64,000 bases of DNA from Corynebacterium xerosis NBRC 16721 = ATCC 373 (GTDB lineage Bacteria > Actinomycetota > Actinomycetes > Mycobacteriales > Mycobacteriaceae): assembly GCF_001552415.1 (NCBI RefSeq), contig NZ_BCRD01000006.1, forward strand, positions 1 to 64,000, read 5' to 3'. Of the stretch, positions 60,767-64,000 are shown piece after piece (position 1 is the stretch's first letter; the number at the start of each line of letters is the position of its first letter). The notes beneath the pieces are model-generated. The model saw only the letters and a program-made list of their open reading frames with translations. It was not told the origin of the DNA and did not search any database. The position numbers and the translations under genes were made by a program.

Positions 60767-60788
60767 ATGATACGCGGCTGGCTATGCT
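60767..60788. promoter_or_regulatory. Divergent -10 boxes of the RAM-domain gene and azlCD
   Basis: Minus-strand TATCAT (60772-60767) and plus-strand TATGCT (60783-60788) are only 10 bases apart, so their -35 regions overlap the opposite -10. TATGCT is 7 bases before the azlC GTG. Confidence 0.5.
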
Positions 60789-60795
60789 GACCCGC

Positions 60796-61572
60796 GTGAC
60801 CAAGGTTGAGGGGGACGGTGGCGCGGCGCCGGTGCGCGCGCCCGGATTCGGCGCGGGGCTGCGCGACGGCATACCGATCGCGCTCGGGTACTTCACGGTG
60901 TCCATCGCCTTCGGCCTCGCGGCGGCGGCGATCGGTTTCCCGACGCTCGGCCTGGCGCTGATGTCGGCGACGAACCTGTCGTCGTCGGGGCAGTTCGCGG
61001 GCGTGGCGGTGGTCGCCGGCGGCACGCTGGTGGAGCTGGCGCTGACCACGCTGCTGGTCAACCTGCGCTATCTGCTGATGAGCATGTCGCTGTCGCAGCG
61101 CCTCCAGCCGGGCACCTCGACGCTCGGCCGGCTGGTGGTGGCCTACGGCGTCACCGACGAGATCTTCGCCGTCGAACTCGGCCACCGCGTCGTCCGCGCG
61201 CGTTACGCCGCGGGGCTGATGGCGCTGCCGATCCTCGGGTGGACCTCGGGCACCATCGTCGGCGCGGTCGCGGGCGAGGTGCTGCCGGAATCGCTGTCGG
61301 GGCCGATGGGCGTGCTGCTCTACGCCATGTTCACGGCCACGGTCGTGCCCGCGGTGCGCCGCTCGAAGCCGGTTGCCATTGTCGCGGCGCTCGCGGCCGT
61401 CGCCAGCGCGCTGCTGTACTACGTGCCGGCGACGTCGGGCATCCAGGCGGGCTGGCGGATCATCATCGCCACGTTGGTGGCATCGGCCATCGGGGCGTGG
61501 CTGTTTCCGAAGGGCACCGGGCTTGACGACGGTGCCGGCGCGGAGCAGACCGACCTGGAGGTCCACCGATGA
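60796..61572 (+). CDS. azlC: Branched-chain amino-acid exporter large subunit AzlC
   Basis: A 258-residue membrane protein of the AzlC/BrnF family, exporting isoleucine, leucine, valine and methionine with AzlD. The family start GFGAGLRDGIPIALGYFTVS is followed by conserved SATNLSSSGQFAGVAVVAGG and VNLRYLLMSMSLSQ, and several hydrophobic helices. GTG 60796 is preferred because TATGCT lies 7 bases upstream (leaderless); ATG 60784 would lie inside that box. The C-terminal tail contains a CGTCGTCAAGC copy. Overlaps azlD by four bases. Confidence 0.9.
   Translation: MTKVEGDGGAAPVRAPGFGAGLRDGIPIALGYFTVSIAFGLAAAAIGFPTLGLALMSATNLSSSGQFAGVAVVAGGTLVELALTTLLVNLRYLLMSMSLSQRLQPGTSTLGRLVVAYGVTDEIFAVELGHRVVRARYAAGLMALPILGWTSGTIVGAVAGEVLPESLSGPMGVLLYAMFTATVVPAVRRSKPVAIVAALAAVASALLYYVPATSGIQAGWRIIIATLVASAIGAWLFPKGTGLDDGAGAEQTDLEVHR
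61521..61531 (-). repeat. CGTCGTCAAGC word, copy 10 (minus strand)
   Basis: Exact copy in the non-conserved C-terminal tail of azlC, read on the plus strand as Leu-Asp-Asp-Gly with CTT leucine. Confidence 0.55.
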
Positions 61573-61880
61573 TCAACCCGTGGATTGCCGTGGCCGTGAT
61601 GTTCGCCGTCACCTACGCCCTGCGCGCCGTGCCGCTGTTGCTGGTGCGCGGGGAGCTGCGCAACCAGCGGCTGCGCACCTTCCTGGAGTTCACGCCCTAC
61701 GCCGTGCTGACGGCGATGACCCTGCCGGCGGTCATCCACGCGACCGCCCACTGGTATTCGGGGGTCGCCGGCATCGTGGCTGCCATCCTGCTCGCGTGGC
61801 GCGGCATGTCGCTGATGCCGGTGGCCCTGGGCGCGGCCTCGACGGTGTGGGTGGTGGAGATGCTCGCGGCGCTGGGGTGA
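61569..61880 (+). CDS. azlD: Branched-chain amino-acid exporter small subunit AzlD
   Basis: A 103-residue membrane protein of the AzlD/BrnE family with four hydrophobic segments. The conserved start region is AVMFAVTYALRAVPLLLVRG, followed by FLEFTPYAVLTAMTLPAV. ATGA overlap with azlC shows translational coupling, as expected for the two-subunit exporter. Confidence 0.9.
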   Translation: MINPWIAVAVMFAVTYALRAVPLLLVRGELRNQRLRTFLEFTPYAVLTAMTLPAVIHATAHWYSGVAGIVAAILLAWRGMSLMPVALGAASTVWVVEMLAALG

Positions 61881-61918
61881 TCCCTGCATTTTCCGCCATT
61901 CACGGGTAGAACGGTGAC

Positions 61919-62416
61919 ATGGCTAACACTGCGTTCAAGGGAAACCCCGTCCACCTGTCCGGCAACCTGCCCTCCGTCGGCGACAAGGCCCCGGCCTTCA
62001 CCGTCGTGGGCACCGACCTCGCGGACGTCAACTCCGCGGACCTCGTCGGCAAGCGAGTCGTTCTCAATATCTTCCCGTCGGTCGACACCGGCGTGTGCGC
62101 CGCCTCCGTGCGCCGCTTCAACGAGCTCGCCGCCGAACTCGACGGCACCACGGTCGTCAACATCTCCCGCGACCTCCCGTTCGCGCTCGACCGTTTCTGC
62201 GGCGCCGAGGGCATCGAGAACGTTTCCGCCGCCTCCGACTTCCGCCACGGTTTCGGCGAGGCCTACGGCGTCGTGCAGCAGGATGGCCCCCTGGCCGGGC
62301 TGCTCGCCCGCTCCGTGGTCGTCCTCGATTCCGACGGCACCGTCGCCTACACCCAGCTCGTCGACGAGATCACCGAGGAGCCGGATTACGATTCCGCCCT
62401 CGCCGCCCTGAAGTAG
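61919..62416 (+). CDS. tpx: Thiol peroxidase (Tpx, atypical 2-Cys peroxiredoxin)
   Basis: Reduces hydrogen peroxide and organic peroxides using thioredoxin. The peroxidatic Cys60 is in [14 protein letters not shown] and the resolving Cys94 is in LDRFCGAEG; the family opening [20 protein letters not shown] and [13 protein letters not shown] are intact. Length 165 residues. TAGAAC (61907-61912) lies 6 bases before the ATG with no ribosome site, another leaderless candidate. A strong terminator follows. Confidence 0.95.
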   Translation: MANTAFKGNPVHLSGNLPSVGDKAPAFTVVGTDLADVNSADLVGKRVVLNIFPSVDTGVCAASVRRFNELAAELDGTTVVNISRDLPFALDRFCGAEGIENVSAASDFRHGFGEAYGVVQQDGPLAGLLARSVVVLDSDGTVAYTQLVDEITEEPDYDSALAALK

Positions 62417-62438
62417 ACCCCTCCCGCTTTACGACGGA

Positions 62439-62473
62439 CCCGTCCGCCACGTTCACCGTGGCGGGCGGGTTTT
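62439..62473 (+). terminator. Rho-independent terminator after tpx
   Basis: CCCGTCCGCCACG pairs with CGTGGCGGGCGGG (one T-G pair) around TTCAC and is followed by TTTT. Just upstream is GCTTTACGACG, a base-7 variant of the dispersed word (minus strand, 62426-62436). Confidence 0.85.
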
Positions 62474-62650
62474 CGCGTGCCCGTCAGTCACGGTGCGCAC
62501 GAGCCGTCGCCAAGCAGTTGGTTGAGATTGGGCAACGAAACGGCCGGGGCGGTGCTTAATCGAACCTGTGAATGGTTAAGGTCGAAAGTGACCAAAAAAG
62601 CGAAACAAGCGCCGCCGCGAACCGGAGGCGCATGACGGAAGGAGGTGCGA

Positions 62651-64000
62651 ATGTCCGCGAACATGGTTGGATTCGCGCTGCTGCTGCTGGCGTTGATGCT
62701 GTTCATCGGCAAGGTCATGCGAATCCGGATCAAGGTGACGCAGAAGCTGTTCCTGCCCGCGTCGATCATGGGCGGTTTCGTCGCCCTGCTGCTGGGCCCC
62801 GAGGTGCTGGGCATGCTCGGCGGCACGATCGGAGGGGGAGTCGGCGAGTTCATCGAATCCGGCGGCGTCTTCGGCGAAGAAGTGCTGTCGGTGTGGAAGA
62901 CGCTGCCGGGCCTGCTGATTTCGGTGGTGTTCGCCACCCTGTTCCTGGGGCAGAAGCTCCCCGGGCCCAAGTCCGTGTACAACCTCGCCGGGCCGCAGCT
63001 GGCGGTCGGCGTGGCGTTCGCGTCGGGACAGTACGTCGTCGGCCTGTTGCTGGCGGTCGCCGTGCTGACGCCGCTGTTCGGCATGACCCCGATGGCCGGC
63101 GCGCTCATCGAAATCGGATTCGAGGGCGGCCACGGCACCGCCGCAGGCATGATCCCCGTGTTCGAGGATCTCGGCTGGTCCGAAGGCGCGGACCTGGCAA
63201 TCGCGGTGGCCACCGTCGGCCTGGTCGGCGGCATCGTCATCGGCGTCGCCGTGATCAACTGGGCCATCCGCACCGGCCGCACCGAGGTCGTCACCGAGGT
63301 CAAGGACCGCTCGATCGCCGAGCAGCGCGGCCTGTTCCGCAAGGACGAGCAGTACACCGCGGGCAACCTGACGTCGCGCCCGTCGTCGATCGAGCCGCTG
63401 TCGCTGCACGTGGCGTTCGTGGCCATCGCGATCCTCATCGGCGTGATCCTGCTGGAGGGGATCCAGTGGATCGAGCAGATGCTGTGGGCCGACACCGTGG
63501 AGCTGCTGGCGTACGTGCCGCTGTTCCCGCTGGCGATGATCGGCGGCATCATCCTGCAGCTGGGCCTGAACAAGATCGGCTACGGCCACCTCATCGACTC
63601 GGGCATCATGCTGCGCATCCAGGGCCTGGCGCTGGACCTGCTCATCGTGGCGGCGCTGGCGACCATTTCGCTGGAGGCCATCGCGGACAACATCTGGCCG
63701 TTCGTGCTGCTGTGCGTCGGCGGCATCGTGCTCAACGTGTTCCTGCTGCTGTGGATGGTGCCGCGCACCATTCCGTCGTACTGGCTGGAGCGCGGCATCG
63801 GCGACTTCGGCCAGTCGATGGGCGTGACGGCCACGGGCCTGATCCTCATGCGCATCGTCGACCCGGAGGGCAAGTCCCCGGCGTTCGAGGCGTTCGGCTA
63901 CAAGCAGCTGGTGTTCGAGCCGTTCTTCGGCGGTGGCCTGATCACGGCGCTGTCGGTGCCGATCATCTTCCAGTTCGGGCCGTATCCGCTTTTGGCGGCG
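62651..64000 (+). CDS. Sodium:glutamate symporter-type transporter (partial, 3' end outside window)
   Basis: An open frame of 450 codons with no stop before the window edge. The protein has about ten hydrophobic segments. It resembles the sodium:glutamate symporter (GltS) family: KLFLPASIMGGFVALLLGPE, AGPQLAVGVAFASGQYVVG, the re-entrant-loop motif EIGFEGGHGTAAGM, and later GDFGQSMGVTATGLILMRIV, which mirrors it in the second half. GGAAGGAGG lies 5-10 bases before ATG 62651. Sodium-coupled import of glutamate or a related acid is inferred. The bases 62474-62650 before it show no other feature. Confidence 0.85.
   Translation, partial: MSANMVGFALLLLALMLFIGKVMRIRIKVTQKLFLPASIMGGFVALLLGPEVLGMLGGTIGGGVGEFIESGGVFGEEVLSVWKTLPGLLISVVFATLFLGQKLPGPKSVYNLAGPQLAVGVAFASGQYVVGLLLAVAVLTPLFGMTPMAGALIEIGFEGGHGTAAGMIPVFEDLGWSEGADLAIAVATVGLVGGIVIGVAVINWAIRTGRTEVVTEVKDRSIAEQRGLFRKDEQYTAGNLTSRPSSIEPLSLHVAFVAIAILIGVILLEGIQWIEQMLWADTVELLAYVPLFPLAMIGGIILQLGLNKIGYGHLIDSGIMLRIQGLALDLLIVAALATISLEAIADNIWPFVLLCVGGIVLNVFLLLWMVPRTIPSYWLERGIGDFGQSMGVTATGLILMRIVDPEGKSPAFEAFGYKQLVFEPFFGGGLITALSVPIIFQFGPYPLLAA

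Noticed and set aside
62505..62515. CGTCGCCAAGC as another copy of the dispersed word
   Set aside because: It differs at base 6 rather than the variable base 7, and single-mismatch hits at other positions are expected by chance in GC-rich DNA.

Overview
The window is about 64 kb of very GC-rich actinobacterial chromosome, and gene content points to a Corynebacterium (family-level certainty high, species not identifiable). The evidence is the chromosomal order TPR protein / HAD phosphatase / tlyA / nadK / recN / steA / steB / pyrG / Nudix / xerD / parA / scpA / scpB / rluB / cmk-der, which parallels the mycobacterial Rv1691-Rv1713 block. A second block, secA2 / garA(odhI) / ftsR / DUF151 / resR-type MerR / CBS exporters / gnd, parallels Rv1821-Rv1844. 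The garA protein carries the corynebacterial OdhI phosphosite at Thr14/Thr15.

Layout. 1-350: tail of an rRNA operon (5S rRNA and a strong terminator). 0.35-15 kb: the plus-strand housekeeping run from rnhA to scpA (RNA processing, NAD phosphorylation, DNA repair, cell separation, CTP synthesis, chromosome segregation). 15-19 kb: an HNH endonuclease and an antisense AspT-type antiporter sit between scpA and scpB. 19-24 kb: biotin genes (two bioD-type genes, bioA) and a peptide transporter, with a BioQ-like operator in front of bioA. 23.7-28 kb: rluB, a fused cmk-der, and a membrane protein with a PASTA-like end. 28-33 kb: an AmmeMemoRadiSam module (Memo-AMMECR1 fusion plus radical SAM protein) divergent from an SNF2 helicase. 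33.3 kb: tRNA-Pro(GGG). 33.7-36 kb: a small metal-binding-fold protein converging on rraA/VOC/GH25. 36-41 kb: secA2, garA, two MerR regulators and a bifunctional-nuclease-type protein. 41-50 kb: mostly minus strand (von Willebrand protein, two CNNM/CBS membrane proteins, DEAD-box helicase, 6-phosphogluconate dehydrogenase). 50-53.4 kb: a pyruvate formate-lyase operon whose glycyl-radical domain is a separate 83-residue protein. 53.7-64 kb: ABC exporter, NDH-2, a degenerate cyclopropane-synthase-like protein, an FAD dehydrogenase, a stand-alone RAM-domain protein opposite azlCD, tpx, and a glutamate symporter that runs off the window.

Most interesting observations: (1) the split pyruvate formate-lyase, in which the large chain keeps the catalytic Cys-Cys pair but ends before the radical glycine; (2) an 11-base word, CGTCGTCAAGC, found ten times exactly on both strands in different reading frames, with further copies differing only at base 7; (3) a GH25 protein whose N-terminal motif lies upstream of any ordinary start codon; (4) a recurring TAnnnT box 6-8 bases before start codons, suggesting many leaderless transcripts; (5) a TGAAC-N3-GTTCG operator over the bioA promoter. 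All function calls are read from sequence by eye; no database search was run.
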